DNA from: BQJU01 sp964015035
GTDB lineage: Bacteria > Bacteroidota > Bacteroidia > Chitinophagales > Saprospiraceae
Assembly (NCBI GenBank): GCA_964015035.1
Contig: CAXHCA010000002.1
Span: forward strand, 58,505-122,504
Reading direction: 5' to 3'
DNA length: 64,000 bases
Positions 1 through 8,315 of this stretch are shown here, one piece after another (positions within the stretch are counted from its first letter, which is position 1; each line of letters starts with the position of its first letter). Below the pieces are notes generated by a model that worked only from the letters and a program-made list of their open reading frames with translations, ran no database searches and was not told the origin of the DNA. Both the position numbers and the translations under genes were made by a program.

Positions 1-2842
1 ATTGCCCCGTATAGCTTTTCTTATTTTTGGCTACCTGTTCAGGCGTGCCGATACAAACCACCGTGCCACCGCGCTGTCCACCTTCCGGTCCCATATCGAT
101 GATATAATCTGCTACTTTGACCACATCCAGATTGTGTTCGATGACAATCACGGTATTGCCTTTTTCCACCAATTTATTGAGCACTACCAGTAGGTGTTTA
201 ATGTCCTCAAAATGCAATCCGGTTGTCGGCTCGTCGAGAATGTAGACGGTATTGCCAGTATCGCGTTTGGAAAGTTCTTCCGATAATTTTACCCGCTGTG
301 CTTCTCCTCCAGAAAGAGTGGTAGCCTGTTGGCCCAGGGTAATGTATCCCAATCCCACACTGTTCAGCGTCTTTAATTTGCGGTAAATACTGGGAATATT
401 TTGAAAAAACTGCACCGCTTCGCTAACGGTCATATCCAACACATCGCTGATGGATTTACCTTTATACAGTACCTCCAATGTTTCCCGGTTATAACGCCGG
501 CCCAGGCACTTTTCACATTCCACATAGACATCGGGCAAGAAGTTCATTTCAATGACCCGCATTCCCGAACCCTCACAAACATCACATCTGCCCCCCTTCA
601 CATTGAAAGAAAAACGCCCCGGCTTGTAACCTCGGATTTTAGCTTCCGGCAATTCCGAAAAGATCTTGCGAATATCCGTAAATACCCCGGTATAGGTTGC
701 AGGATTAGAGCGAGGTGTACGTCCGATTGGTGATTGGTCAATCTCAATGACCTTATCGATGTGATCCAGCCCTTTGACGGCATCAAAAGGCATTGGTTTG
801 CCAATGCTTTTATAAAAATGCTGTCGCAAAATGGGGTACAGTGTTTCATTAATCAGCGTTGATTTGCCACTGCCCGATACGCCCGTAATGCAGGTAAAGG
901 TGCCCAATGGTATTTTGACATTCACTGATTTGAGGTTGTTGCCGCTGGCACCTTTTAATTCGAGCCATTTGCCACTACCTTTCCGCCGCTTTTCGGGAAT
1001 TTCGATACGGCGAATATTATTGAGGTATTCCGAGGTAATCGTACTGTTTTTAATAAAAACCTTCGGTACTCCTTCTCCGACCAGCTCTCCTCCGTGTTTG
1101 CCGGCTCCAGGTCCCAGGTCGATCAGATAATCGGAGGCCAGCATAATATCTTTATCGTGTTCTACCACCAGCACGGTATTGCCAATGTCGGATAACTCCC
1201 GTAAGGCTTCAATCAGGCGCTGGTTATCGCGTTGGTGCAAACCAATACTCGGTTCGTCCAATATATAAGTAATACCCGTCAACTGTGAGCCAATCTGCGT
1301 AGCCAATCGAATGCGCTGTGATTCTCCCCCCGAAAGGGTACGCGCCGGGCGGTCAAGCATTAAATAATCCAACCCCACGTGCAGCAAAAAACCAATGCGA
1401 AAACGAATTTCTTTTAAGATCTCTTTAGCGATGACCATTTGGCGTTCCGTCAGGTGGTTGTCCAGGTCCTGCATCCAGTCATTTAGCTCAATGATATCCA
1501 TTTGCGCAAGCTCAGAGATGTTTTTACCATTGAGTTTGAAATATCGCGATTCTTTGCGCAAGCGTTGTCCATTACATTCCGGGCAAGCATTGATGGTCAT
1601 GAATCCCTCCACCCAGGAGCGGACCTTTTCCGAAGTAGAATTTTCGTACCAACGAGACAACATACTCAGCAAACCTTCCTGAGCCAAATTGTAAGAGAAA
1701 TCGTGGGAGCTGTAGCTTAGTTTGACATCAAAACTGTCATCTCCTCCGTTCAGAATGGTATTTAATGCCTTTTCGGGGATCTCCTTCACTGGAGTGGAAA
1801 AGGAGAATTTGTACCGCTTGGCAATGGCTCGCAATTGCTTAAACGTCAGGTTATCCCGTACTTCGCCAAAAGGCGCAATGCCCTGATCATTAATACTTTT
1901 GCTATCGTCGGGAATGACCTTATCTATATCCACCTGGTTGACCAAGCCCAAACCCTTACAAGAAGGGCAAGCCCCGTAAGGAGAATTGAAGGAAAAGGAA
2001 TTCGGAGAGGGTTCTTCGTAAGAAATACCCGACTCGGGGTCCATCAACTGCTTACTCAAAGTGGTAACTTCATTGGTATCCACATTCATGACCATGAGCA
2101 GATCATTACCCATTTTTAGTGCCGTTTGCACCGATTCATTGATGCGGTCTCGGCGTTCTTCCCCTATTTTTAGGCGATCTACGACCAGCTCAATGTCATG
2201 TACCTTATAGCGATCTACCTGTAATCCCGGCTTCAGCTCAACTAATTCGCCATCTACGCGAACTTTGGTATATCCCTGCTTGAGCATTTGGTCAAATAAT
2301 TCCCGATAATGCCCTTTTCGCCCGCGCACCAATGGCGCCAAGAGAGCCACTTTCTTACCAGCGTATTGTGTCATGATACGCTCCTTCATCTGATCCTCAC
2401 TGTACTTAGTCATCGGCTTACCGGTCTCATAAGAATAAGCCTCTCCAATGCGGGCATACAGCAGGCGCAGAAAGTCGTATATCTCTGTGATGGTACCAAC
2501 AGTGGAACGCGGATTACGGCCAGTCGTTTTTTGTTCGATGGAAATAACCGGGCTGAGGCCAGAAATCTGTTCAACCTCCGGACGTTCCATTTCGCCGATA
2601 AACTGGCGGGCATAGGCGGAAAAAGTCTCCATGTAGCGCCGTTGCCCCTCGGCGTAGATAGTGTCAAAGGCTAGGGACGATTTGCCACTCCCGCTAATGC
2701 CCGTGATCACCACCAATTTATTACGTGGAATCCGCACATCAATGTCCTTCAAATTGTGTTCTTTGGCACCAATAACCTCGATGAACTCCTGTTCCACAAT
2801 CGTTCCATTTTCAGTAGTGCCGTTTTGCTGGTTCTTTGCCAT
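1..2842 (-). CDS. uvrA: UvrA, excinuclease ABC subunit A (3' end cut by window edge)
   Basis: DNA-damage recognition ATPase of nucleotide excision repair; it dimerises, loads UvrB on lesions and acts in the cytoplasm. Reading from ATG at 2842 gives 947 codons without a stop, ending ...SYTGQ, so only the last few residues are missing. Visible parts in order: Walker A GISGSGKS (about residues 48-55), a zinc motif starting CPSCKGLG (about 290) paired with CPECNGQR (about 417), the first signature LSGGESQRIRL (about 502), second Walker A GVSGSGKST (about 654), a C-terminal zinc module CDVCEGSG/CEKCLGRR (about 750-785), and the second signature LSGGEAQRVKL (about 844). Two ABC cassettes with inserted zinc modules are diagnostic of UvrA. 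It is transcribed away from citrate synthase; 169 bp separate them and no clear promoter was seen. Confidence 0.97.
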   Translation of the reverse strand, partial: MAKNQQNGTTENGTIVEQEFIEVIGAKEHNLKDIDVRIPRNKLVVITGISGSGKSSLAFDTIYAEGQRRYMETFSAYARQFIGEMERPEVEQISGLSPVISIEQKTTGRNPRSTVGTITEIYDFLRLLYARIGEAYSYETGKPMTKYSEDQMKERIMTQYAGKKVALLAPLVRGRKGHYRELFDQMLKQGYTKVRVDGELVELKPGLQVDRYKVHDIELVVDRLKIGEERRDRINESVQTALKMGNDLLMVMNVDTNEVTTLSKQLMDPESGISYEEPSPNSFSFNSPYGACPSCKGLGLVNQVDIDKVIPDDSKSINDQGIAPFGEVRDNLTFKQLRAIAKRYKFSFSTPVKEIPEKALNTILNGGDDSFDVKLSYSSHDFSYNLAQEGLLSMLSRWYENSTSEKVRSWVEGFMTINACPECNGQRLRKESRYFKLNGKNISELAQMDIIELNDWMQDLDNHLTERQMVIAKEILKEIRFRIGFLLHVGLDYLMLDRPARTLSGGESQRIRLATQIGSQLTGITYILDEPSIGLHQRDNQRLIEALRELSDIGNTVLVVEHDKDIMLASDYLIDLGPGAGKHGGELVGEGVPKVFIKNSTITSEYLNNIRRIEIPEKRRKGSGKWLELKGASGNNLKSVNVKIPLGTFTCITGVSGSGKSTLINETLYPILRQHFYKSIGKPMPFDAVKGLDHIDKVIEIDQSPIGRTPRSNPATYTGVFTDIRKIFSELPEAKIRGYKPGRFSFNVKGGRCDVCEGSGMRVIEMNFLPDVYVECEKCLGRRYNRETLEVLYKGKSISDVLDMTVSEAVQFFQNIPSIYRKLKTLNSVGLGYITLGQQATTLSGGEAQRVKLSEELSKRDTGNTVYILDEPTTGLHFEDIKHLLVVLNKLVEKGNTVIVIEHNLDVVKVADYIIDMGPEGGQRGGTVVCIGTPEQVAKNKKSYTGQ

Positions 2843-2888
2843 ATTTATTGAGATACTCCCTTTTACAACCCTCGATTGCGATGAATGG

Positions 2889-2907
2889 TTTAAGAGTATG
2901 TTTAAAC
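2889..2907. repeat. Family A dispersed repeat, single half-site
   Basis: TTTAAGAGTATGTTTAAAC lies between uvrA and the citrate synthase gene. It matches the half-site seen in the other family A copies (for example the complement of CCTTTAAACATGCTCTTAG near 34.91 kb). Short and degenerate, so assignment rests on the family pattern. Confidence 0.4.
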
Positions 2908-3011
2908 AAAAAAATCGTTACAGCACATTCATCACCAGTTATTGTAAAACAACTGATCATCAATATCCTGCAACGATCTTTCTAAATATTATTGAATGAA
3001 CCGGAGTAATA

Positions 3012-4343
3012 TTATCCAGCTACTTTTTCAGTTTCTTCGGTCTTTTTCAGAAATTCCTTCACCCAAGAGTAGGTAATGGATTTCGGTCTTTCCAATGGCA
3101 GACCAAGTGCCCGTGACCAGCACAAGGCCGAAAGCACACCCAAGGCTCTGGAAACGCCAAACAAGACAGTATAGTAGGCATTCTCCTTCAGACCATAGTG
3201 CACTAATATGGCACCAGAATGCGCATCCACATTAGGCCAAGGGTTTTTCACCTTACCCAATCCTTCCAAAATAGGAGGCACTACTTCAAAGACTTTCCAA
3301 ACTACATTGACGATGTCTGAATCTTTGATATATTCTTCCGCAAAACGCTTCTGCGCCATGAACCGAGGGTCAGGACGACGCAAGACCGCGTGACCGTATC
3401 CGGGGATCACCTGACCGGAAGCCAAGGTGCTCTTCACATATTCTGCAATCTGCTCTTTGGTAGGCTTGGTTGTTCCCAATGCATCCAGCATACGGAAAAT
3501 CCACTTGATTACCTCCTGATTGGCCAATCCGTGCAATGGACCTGCCAGGGCCGTCATACCTCCCGCCAGTGAATAATAGGGGTCACTCAATGTGGACCCT
3601 ACCAGGTGAGTGGTATGTGCAGAGGCATTACCGCCTTCATGGTCGGCATGGATGGTCAAGTACAATCGCATCAAGCTCTTAAAGTCCGGATCTTCAAAAC
3701 CCAGCATGTGAGCAAAGTTACCGGCCCAGTCCAGCGAAAAGTCTGGAGTAATGTGCTTGCCTTCGTGGAAAGTCCGACGATAGATATAAGCAGCCACCCG
3801 GGGCAGGCGAGCGATCAAGTTCATTGAATCTTCATAGGTCGCATCCCAATACTCCGTTTTAGACATGCCTTCCGCGTAGCGGCGGGCAAAACAGCTCTCC
3901 GTTTGCATCGCCAGGATGGCAGTAGAAAGCTGGGTCATGGGGTGCGCATCAACCGGCAGATTGTCCAGTACTTTAAAGACGTGTTCAGGTACATTACTGC
4001 GATGAGTCCATTGGTCAGTTAGCCATTTCACTTGCTCTTCGGTAGGAATTTCTCCAACCAACATCAACCAAAATAGACCTTCCGGACGTGGTTCTTTCCC
4101 ATCGAGTCCTTTAGGTAACAATTCTTTAAGTTGAGGAATAGTATAACCACGAAAACGAATGCCCTCGATGGCGTCGAGCTGGGAGGTTTCCCAAAGCATC
4201 ATTTTGATACCACGGGCTCCCCCGAACACCTGACTCAATACGACCTCGTCAACTTTTGTATTACCTTTCTCTTTAAGCAGCGCCTTGATCTCTTTCTTCA
4301 ACTCAACTGCTTTCTCATTAAACTTCTGTTTTAGGGGATCCAT
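3012..4343 (-). CDS. gltA: Citrate synthase, mitochondrial (eukaryotic) type
   Basis: Condenses oxaloacetate and acetyl-CoA to citrate, first step of the TCA cycle. ATG at 4343 gives 443 residues; a TTG one codon upstream is possible but unneeded. The catalytic residues are visible: His in GPLHGLAN (271), His in IPGYGHAVLRRPDPR (318) and Asp in NVDAHSG (373). These sit almost at the numbering of mammalian citrate synthase (274, 320, 375). Length, the N-terminal helix and blocks such as HADHEGGNASAHT and PNVDAHSGAILVHYG are those of the mitochondrial enzyme, not of the allosteric hexameric type of Proteobacteria or the short Gram-positive type. Such enzymes are known in some Bacteroidota. The gene stands alone. 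Confidence 0.95.
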   Translation of the reverse strand: MDPLKQKFNEKAVELKKEIKALLKEKGNTKVDEVVLSQVFGGARGIKMMLWETSQLDAIEGIRFRGYTIPQLKELLPKGLDGKEPRPEGLFWLMLVGEIPTEEQVKWLTDQWTHRSNVPEHVFKVLDNLPVDAHPMTQLSTAILAMQTESCFARRYAEGMSKTEYWDATYEDSMNLIARLPRVAAYIYRRTFHEGKHITPDFSLDWAGNFAHMLGFEDPDFKSLMRLYLTIHADHEGGNASAHTTHLVGSTLSDPYYSLAGGMTALAGPLHGLANQEVIKWIFRMLDALGTTKPTKEQIAEYVKSTLASGQVIPGYGHAVLRRPDPRFMAQKRFAEEYIKDSDIVNVVWKVFEVVPPILEGLGKVKNPWPNVDAHSGAILVHYGLKENAYYTVLFGVSRALGVLSALCWSRALGLPLERPKSITYSWVKEFLKKTEETEKVAG

Positions 4344-5003
4344 CAATTTTTTTTCAATTATAGTGATTAGCTTTTTATTATTTCCTTGCTCTATTTTAGC
4401 GCCCTAAAGGTAGGCATTTTCCAAATCTTAACGATAAAAATGCACGACATTAATCGGGGCGAAACCGGTTGATCTGTAACATTTTGCCGATAAATCAGCC
4501 AGCAACATTCTTTTTTTATGCCATTTGGGTAAACCGCCACCAAAATCACGCCGATTAGAAAGGGAATTTGGTGCTGATTTTCCTTTCAATGTTTTGTTGC
4601 TAAACAAATACTTACGTTAATGGTACAGTTATAGCGGGGAGTTTGTTCTCAAAATTTGGCAGTTTATTCAATTGAAAAGCTCGCCAAAATTCAAAATTTG
4701 GGAAATCCATTGGCTTTTGGCCAATTAAAAAACGATTTCACCAAGGGGAGGGGAGGCTCGGTACGATCGCTAAAGATTCAAAATTAAGGTGCTGCGCCAC
4801 TTGCGTTTTAAGTGCATGTTTGGAGCAGATTCTATTTAGAAATCAGAAGGTTAAGGTTTTTGGAAGGAGCAAGTTCCAAGTAGAGTCCAAGCATTGGCTG
4901 GGAGGTCATCCTTTAGATTAAAATTCCGACCTCCCAGCCAAACAAGCACTGAAGTGATGAAAGTGATCAATTTCCTTTTCGGAACAAATACAATCTCAAT
5001 CTA
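4344..5003. other. 660 bp intergenic region without a gene
   Basis: No reading frame here looks coding. The left part is AT-rich and should hold the promoter of the citrate synthase gene, though no perfect TAnnTTTG is present. A small hairpin (ATTGGC/GCCAAT, 4709-4725) and a family A repeat (4810-4953) with a strong inner palindrome fill the right part. Confidence 0.6.
4810..4953. repeat. Family A repeat, inverted pair with inner 13-bp palindrome
   Basis: The left arm AAGTGCATGTTTGGAG (4810-4825) is answered by CCAAACAAGCACT (4938-4950) in opposite orientation. Just inside the right arm is a perfect 13-bp inverted repeat TGGCTGGGAGGTC (4895-4907) / GACCTCCCAGCCA (4928-4940). The interior, for example GGTTAAGG and GGAGCAAGTTCCAA, resembles the interior of the copy at 10.33-10.50 kb. 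Confidence 0.7.
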
Positions 5004-5417
5004 CTAGTCCATTTCGAGCAGTGCCATTTGAATTTCTTCTTTGCTGGCACCCTGAGCTCTCAGGGATTTGATTTTTTCTGAATCGCGCTTTCTGCGTTCG
5101 ATCTGCTGTTGGTTAAAAATCGGCATTTGTTCTGCCGTCAGCATCATTCGAATCGAAGCTTCCATACCCTTTCGGATATTTTTCTTTTTAATCAGATACA
5201 ACTGTGGATCGCTATCTTGCAATGTTTCTATTTCAGCCAGGTTTCGCTGCCGGCGTTCCTGAATAGTTTGCATCTTTACCGCTTGTTTAGCATCCAGCTG
5301 ATAAAGGCTAACCAGCTCATCTGTGGCCTGCTGAATCGCATCCTGGCCAATCGTAGCCTGAGCAGAGAGCGCAAGTACTACCAGACAAAAAGATAAACTC
5401 AATACAATTTTCTTCAT
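5004..5417 (-). CDS. Small secreted helical protein, Spy/CpxP-like in outline
   Basis: 137 residues with a clear signal peptide (MKKIVLSLSFCLVVLALSAQA) followed by an almost wholly helical, charged chain rich in Q, K, R and E. The block MMLTAEQMPIFNQQQIERRK recalls the LTxxQ-type motifs of periplasmic Spy/CpxP helical proteins, which bind unfolded proteins or damp envelope stress. The similarity is in composition and motif style only; I do not recognise a specific family. It stands alone between a repeat-bearing spacer and the divergent DUF3109 gene. Confidence 0.75.
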   Translation of the reverse strand: MKKIVLSLSFCLVVLALSAQATIGQDAIQQATDELVSLYQLDAKQAVKMQTIQERRQRNLAEIETLQDSDPQLYLIKKKNIRKGMEASIRMMLTAEQMPIFNQQQIERRKRDSEKIKSLRAQGASKEEIQMALLEMD

Positions 5418-5541
5418 CTTATCTACTTTTATTCCCGCTAAAATACAATTTTTGACCGTTTTATTGCTTCAGGTGTGCGATATTTGCATTAGTATTTCCA
5501 AAAATTGGCTGCTGGCCGACGGTAGTCCTTAAGTCTTAAAA

Positions 5542-6120
5542 ATGTTAATTGTTCAAGATAAACTCATCAGCGACGACGTCATCGAAAAGCAATTCCTTTG
5601 CAACCTTTCCGCCTGCAAGGGGGCCTGCTGTTGGGAAGGTGACTTTGGAGCACCTTTGGAGCCGGAAGAATTAGATACCCTCAAAGAAATCTACGAAGCC
5701 GTGAAGCCTTTTCTCAGTCCGGCAGGAATTGCTGTGATTGAAGCGGAGGGGACGTCCGTTTTTCAGGAGGAAACCGATGATTTTGCCACTCCACTAATTG
5801 CTGGAGGTCCGTGCGCTTATATGACCTATGATGAATTAGGTATTGCCAAATGTGGTATCGAACAAGCCCATAAGGCAGGGGTGATCGATTTTAAAAAGCC
5901 GATATCCTGCCACCTCTATCCCATTAGAATCAACAAAGTCCCTCACGGGGAATTTGAAGCATTGAATTACGATCAATGGGATATTTGTTCAGCAGCCTGC
6001 ACCCTTGGAAAAAAAGAGCAGCTTCCGGTCTATCAATTTCTCAAAGAAGCCCTGATTCGCAAATACGGTGCAGATTTTTTCACCGAGCTAGAGGCGGCGG
6101 CTAAACATTTGAATGCGTAA
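5542..6120 (+). CDS. DUF3109 family cysteine-rich protein
   Basis: 192 residues, no signal peptide. The N-terminal CNLSACKGACCWEGDFGAPL and later GPCAYM, CGIEQA, SCHLYPIR and WDICSAAC place conserved cysteines as in the YkgJ-like/DUF3109 metal-binding proteins common in Bacteroidota. The cysteines probably bind zinc or an iron-sulfur cluster, but the biochemical role of the family is not known to me. The start follows a poor ribosome site, as is normal here. A promoter for a likely RNA gene begins 16 bp after the stop. Confidence 0.85.
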   Translation: MLIVQDKLISDDVIEKQFLCNLSACKGACCWEGDFGAPLEPEELDTLKEIYEAVKPFLSPAGIAVIEAEGTSVFQEETDDFATPLIAGGPCAYMTYDELGIAKCGIEQAHKAGVIDFKKPISCHLYPIRINKVPHGEFEALNYDQWDICSAACTLGKKEQLPVYQFLKEALIRKYGADFFTELEAAAKHLNA

Positions 6121-6135
6121 TTTTTCTGCATTTTG

Positions 6136-6166
6136 TTGACTTACTTCCAATTTTCTGCTATTTTTG
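6136..6166 (+). promoter_or_regulatory. Bacteroidota-type promoter (TTG-N20-TAnnTTTG) for a candidate RNA gene
   Basis: TTG at 6136-6138 and TATTTTTG at 6159-6166 are separated by exactly 20 bp, a perfect match to the known Bacteroidota consensus. Transcription should begin near 6172-6174. No coding frame starts downstream for almost 500 bp. Confidence 0.65.
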
Positions 6167-6172
6167 CTGGGT

Positions 6173-6558
6173 CTGAATGAAATTAGATCTCCTAAGCAGA
6201 CAATCCCCCCACTCAAACTGCCGATTTAAGCATACACAACATTTAACAACAGCAACTATTCTAAGAGAGAATGGCTATTGCTTTGCGGCAATATCCTTTA
6301 TCTAAGCACAAATCTTATCTTGAAACCGGTTTGACACGATACTACAGTAATGATGCGAATAAAAGAAAAGGAATACTGTAGTTGTAGTCATCCCAATGAT
6401 GTTTATTAAAACAGACGAATCCTAACTTCTTATTTTGTAAGGGTCCGCCCTAAAATAAACACGACTACAACATGTGCAAGAGTTAACTATTCTCCTTTTT
6501 GAAGTTGGATTTTCTTAAGCAACCCGGTGGTCGAAAGTCACTGGGTTGACTTTTTTAA
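6173..6558 (+). ncRNA. Candidate structured non-coding RNA, about 380 nt
   Basis: A region with promoter, no open frame, several complementary segments and a terminator. Stems I can read: ACTACAGTA (6341-6349) with TACTGTAGT (6374-6382), as an alternative GTTGTAGTC (6381-6389) with GACTACAAC (6463-6471), then GTTTATT (6401-6407) with AATAAAC (6454-6460), and a small AGGG-TCCG-CCCT hairpin near 6440-6451. The first two stems overlap and so compete. It lacks the signatures I know for tmRNA (GGGGCTGA-type end), RNase P RNA (GAGGAAAGTCC) or SRP RNA. 6S RNA is possible for the inner half. A long leader or processed precursor cannot be excluded. Confidence 0.5.
6520..6558 (+). terminator. Rho-independent terminator of the candidate RNA
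   Basis: CAACCCGGTG (6520-6529) pairs with CACTGGGTTG (6539-6548) around a 9-nt loop; a T run follows (ACTTTTTT). Confidence 0.75.
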
Positions 6559-6569
6559 AACAACTTCAA

Positions 6570-6600
6570 AAAAAAAGACCGACGCAACAATGCGTCGGTC
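6570..6600 (-). terminator. Rho-independent terminator of the hsp20 gene
   Basis: TGCGTCGGTC/GACCGACGCA is a perfect 10-bp stem (6577-6586 and 6591-6600) with a 4-nt loop. On the minus strand it is followed by nine T residues. It lies about 60 bp after the stop of the hsp20 gene at 6662. Confidence 0.85.
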
Positions 6601-6661
6601 CAAAATTAAACACCTAAAACCCTATTAACTATTCTTAAAACAGCTCAAACTGGCTGTTGTT

Positions 6662-7102
6662 TTATTTGATCTCAATCAAGCGGGCTTTTTCAACCTGAGC
6701 TTCCGCTTTCTTCGGCAAAGATACAGTAAGTACGCCTTTTTCGTAATTAGCTACAATTTTTTCAGCGTCAACGGATTCAGGAAGTTGAAAACTTCTACTA
6801 AAAGAAGCAAAATTAAATTCCCGGCGAGTGAATTTTTCGCCTTCGATTTCTTGCTTTTGCTCCTTATTTGCCGACACCTTCAAATATCCTTTTTCTACCT
6901 TGAGTTGGAAGTTTTCTTTTTCCAAACCCGGTGCGGCTAACTCAATCCGGAATTGATCGTCTTTCTCGATCACATTAACAGATGGATTGCTCAGCAAATT
7001 ATCTGCTCCGATAAATCCGGAAAGATCATGGTTGAAAAAATTGTCAAAAATATCATTAAAGGCCTTTGCCGTATTAAATGGACGATAATTTATTACGTTC
7101 AT
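6662..7102 (-). CDS. Small heat shock protein, Hsp20/alpha-crystallin
   Basis: ATP-independent holdase that keeps denatured proteins soluble; cytoplasmic oligomer. 146 residues: an N-terminal region with DIFDNFFNHD, an alpha-crystallin domain of about residues 38-130 (VNVIEKDDQFRIELAAPGLE, later FNFASFSRSFQLPESVD) ending in the family's YEKGVLTVSLPKK. The gene lies directly downstream of a second, clearly related hsp20 on the same strand (96 bp apart), probably a tandem duplication that has diverged. It has its own strong terminator. Confidence 0.93.
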   Translation of the reverse strand: MNVINYRPFNTAKAFNDIFDNFFNHDLSGFIGADNLLSNPSVNVIEKDDQFRIELAAPGLEKENFQLKVEKGYLKVSANKEQKQEIEGEKFTRREFNFASFSRSFQLPESVDAEKIVANYEKGVLTVSLPKKAEAQVEKARLIEIK

Positions 7103-7198
7103 GATTTAAACAGTTTTATTGGTTAAAAGATTTCTGGGTCTCCGTCAAAAAATTGTCATTTTTCAACGTTTCCTATAATTCCTTTTTTTTTCAAAAAA

Positions 7199-7603
7199 TT
7201 ACTTGATTTCAATCGTTTTGGGACTTGCCTCAGGTTTCTGTGGCAGAGTGATCACCAGAATACCATTTTGGTAGCTGGCGTCAATCTTGTCTTGATCAAT
7301 AGTATCAGGCAATCGGAAACTGCGCTCAAATTCATAGTGCCCAAATTCTCTTCTTCTCACGGTTTCTCCTTCTGCCGTTTGGTATTCCTTATTCACAGAA
7401 ATAGTCAACATCTCTTGGTCAACCTTTACTTGAAAATCGGATTTCTCCAAACCGGGTACTGCAATCTCCAATCGGAATCCCTGCTCCGTCTCTACCGTAT
7501 TAATCGCCGGTGTAAAAGTATTGGTCCGTTCAAAAAAATCGTTAAAAAAACGATTAGATGGGGCGGCAACACTTCTTCTGATGGCTGGTTTTACGACTAA
7601 CAT
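7199..7603 (-). CDS. Small heat shock protein, Hsp20/alpha-crystallin (second copy)
   Basis: I choose ATG at 7603 (MLVVKPAIRRS), giving 134 residues; an upstream ATG at 7633 would add ten residues that are not family-like. The alpha-crystallin core (INTVETEQGFRLEIAVPGLE ... YQNGILVITLPQKPE) is intact. It carries the same FFNDFFER-type segment as its neighbour. The two proteins share the domain but differ along their length, so they may form mixed oligomers or differ in induction. A heat-shock promoter was looked for and not clearly seen. Confidence 0.9.
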   Translation of the reverse strand: MLVVKPAIRRSVAAPSNRFFNDFFERTNTFTPAINTVETEQGFRLEIAVPGLEKSDFQVKVDQEMLTISVNKEYQTAEGETVRRREFGHYEFERSFRLPDTIDQDKIDASYQNGILVITLPQKPEASPKTIEIK

Positions 7604-7901
7604 AATTATAGATTTTTGTAGTTTTTTAATCATTGATTACACTTCCATCCATTGCAATTGGCATACCAACCCAACAAACAGGTAAAAGAGGCAGCATTTT
7701 GAGGTTTAGTGTATGACAAATTGGCAACAAACGTGTAAAACACATGACATAATTTCCGAATAAGTATAAAAACGGGCTTTTCGGGGGCCTTTACTACTTG
7801 TTGCTACCCAAAAAAGAGGCGGTCAGTTATTGACAATTCCTTCACCGCAAAACTCATTACTACAGGAACTTTCCCCATACCGTTCCCGTTATAAAGGGGT
7901 T

Positions 7902-8312
7902 ATGAACATTGAACAACTACATACAGAATTACAATTTCGCTTCAGCCGCAGCTCCGGAAGTGGTGGGCAGCACGTGAATAAGGTGGCCAGCCAGGTGGAA
8001 ATCCTACTGGATATTGATGCCTCATTGGCCCTGACCGATAACGAGAAAGAAAAATTATACAAGCGCCTCGAAGGAAGAATTAACCAGGAAGGAATTTTAG
8101 CCTTACGCAGCTCCGAAACCCGCTCCCAACACCGCAATAGAGAACTAGCCATACGACGATTGGATGAATTGATCCAAGAAGCATTGCGCCCTCGTGCTAA
8201 ACGCAAGAAAGTAAAACCACTCCGTGCTGATCGGCAAAAGCGGCTCAAGGCAAAAAAAATACGCGCGGAAAAAAAGGCATTGCGCGGCAAAGTATCGATA
8301 CCACCCTCCTAA
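7902..8312 (+). CDS. arfB: ArfB-type peptidyl-tRNA hydrolase (ribosome rescue)
   Basis: Releases peptides from ribosomes stalled without a stop codon. Start at ATG 7902, preceded by AAAGGGG, gives 136 residues; an in-frame ATG at 7830 would add 24 unrelated residues. The catalytic GGQ is at residues 21-23 in SRSSGSGGQHVNKVASQVE. The C-terminal tail is strongly basic (RAKRKKVKPLRADRQKRLKA...), the part that enters the empty mRNA channel in ArfB/YaeJ/ICT1. There is no stop-codon recognition domain, which separates it from RF1 (also in this window at 15.4 kb). Confidence 0.94.
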   Translation: MNIEQLHTELQFRFSRSSGSGGQHVNKVASQVEILLDIDASLALTDNEKEKLYKRLEGRINQEGILALRSSETRSQHRNRELAIRRLDELIQEALRPRAKRKKVKPLRADRQKRLKAKKIRAEKKALRGKVSIPPS

Positions 8313-8315
8313 TAT

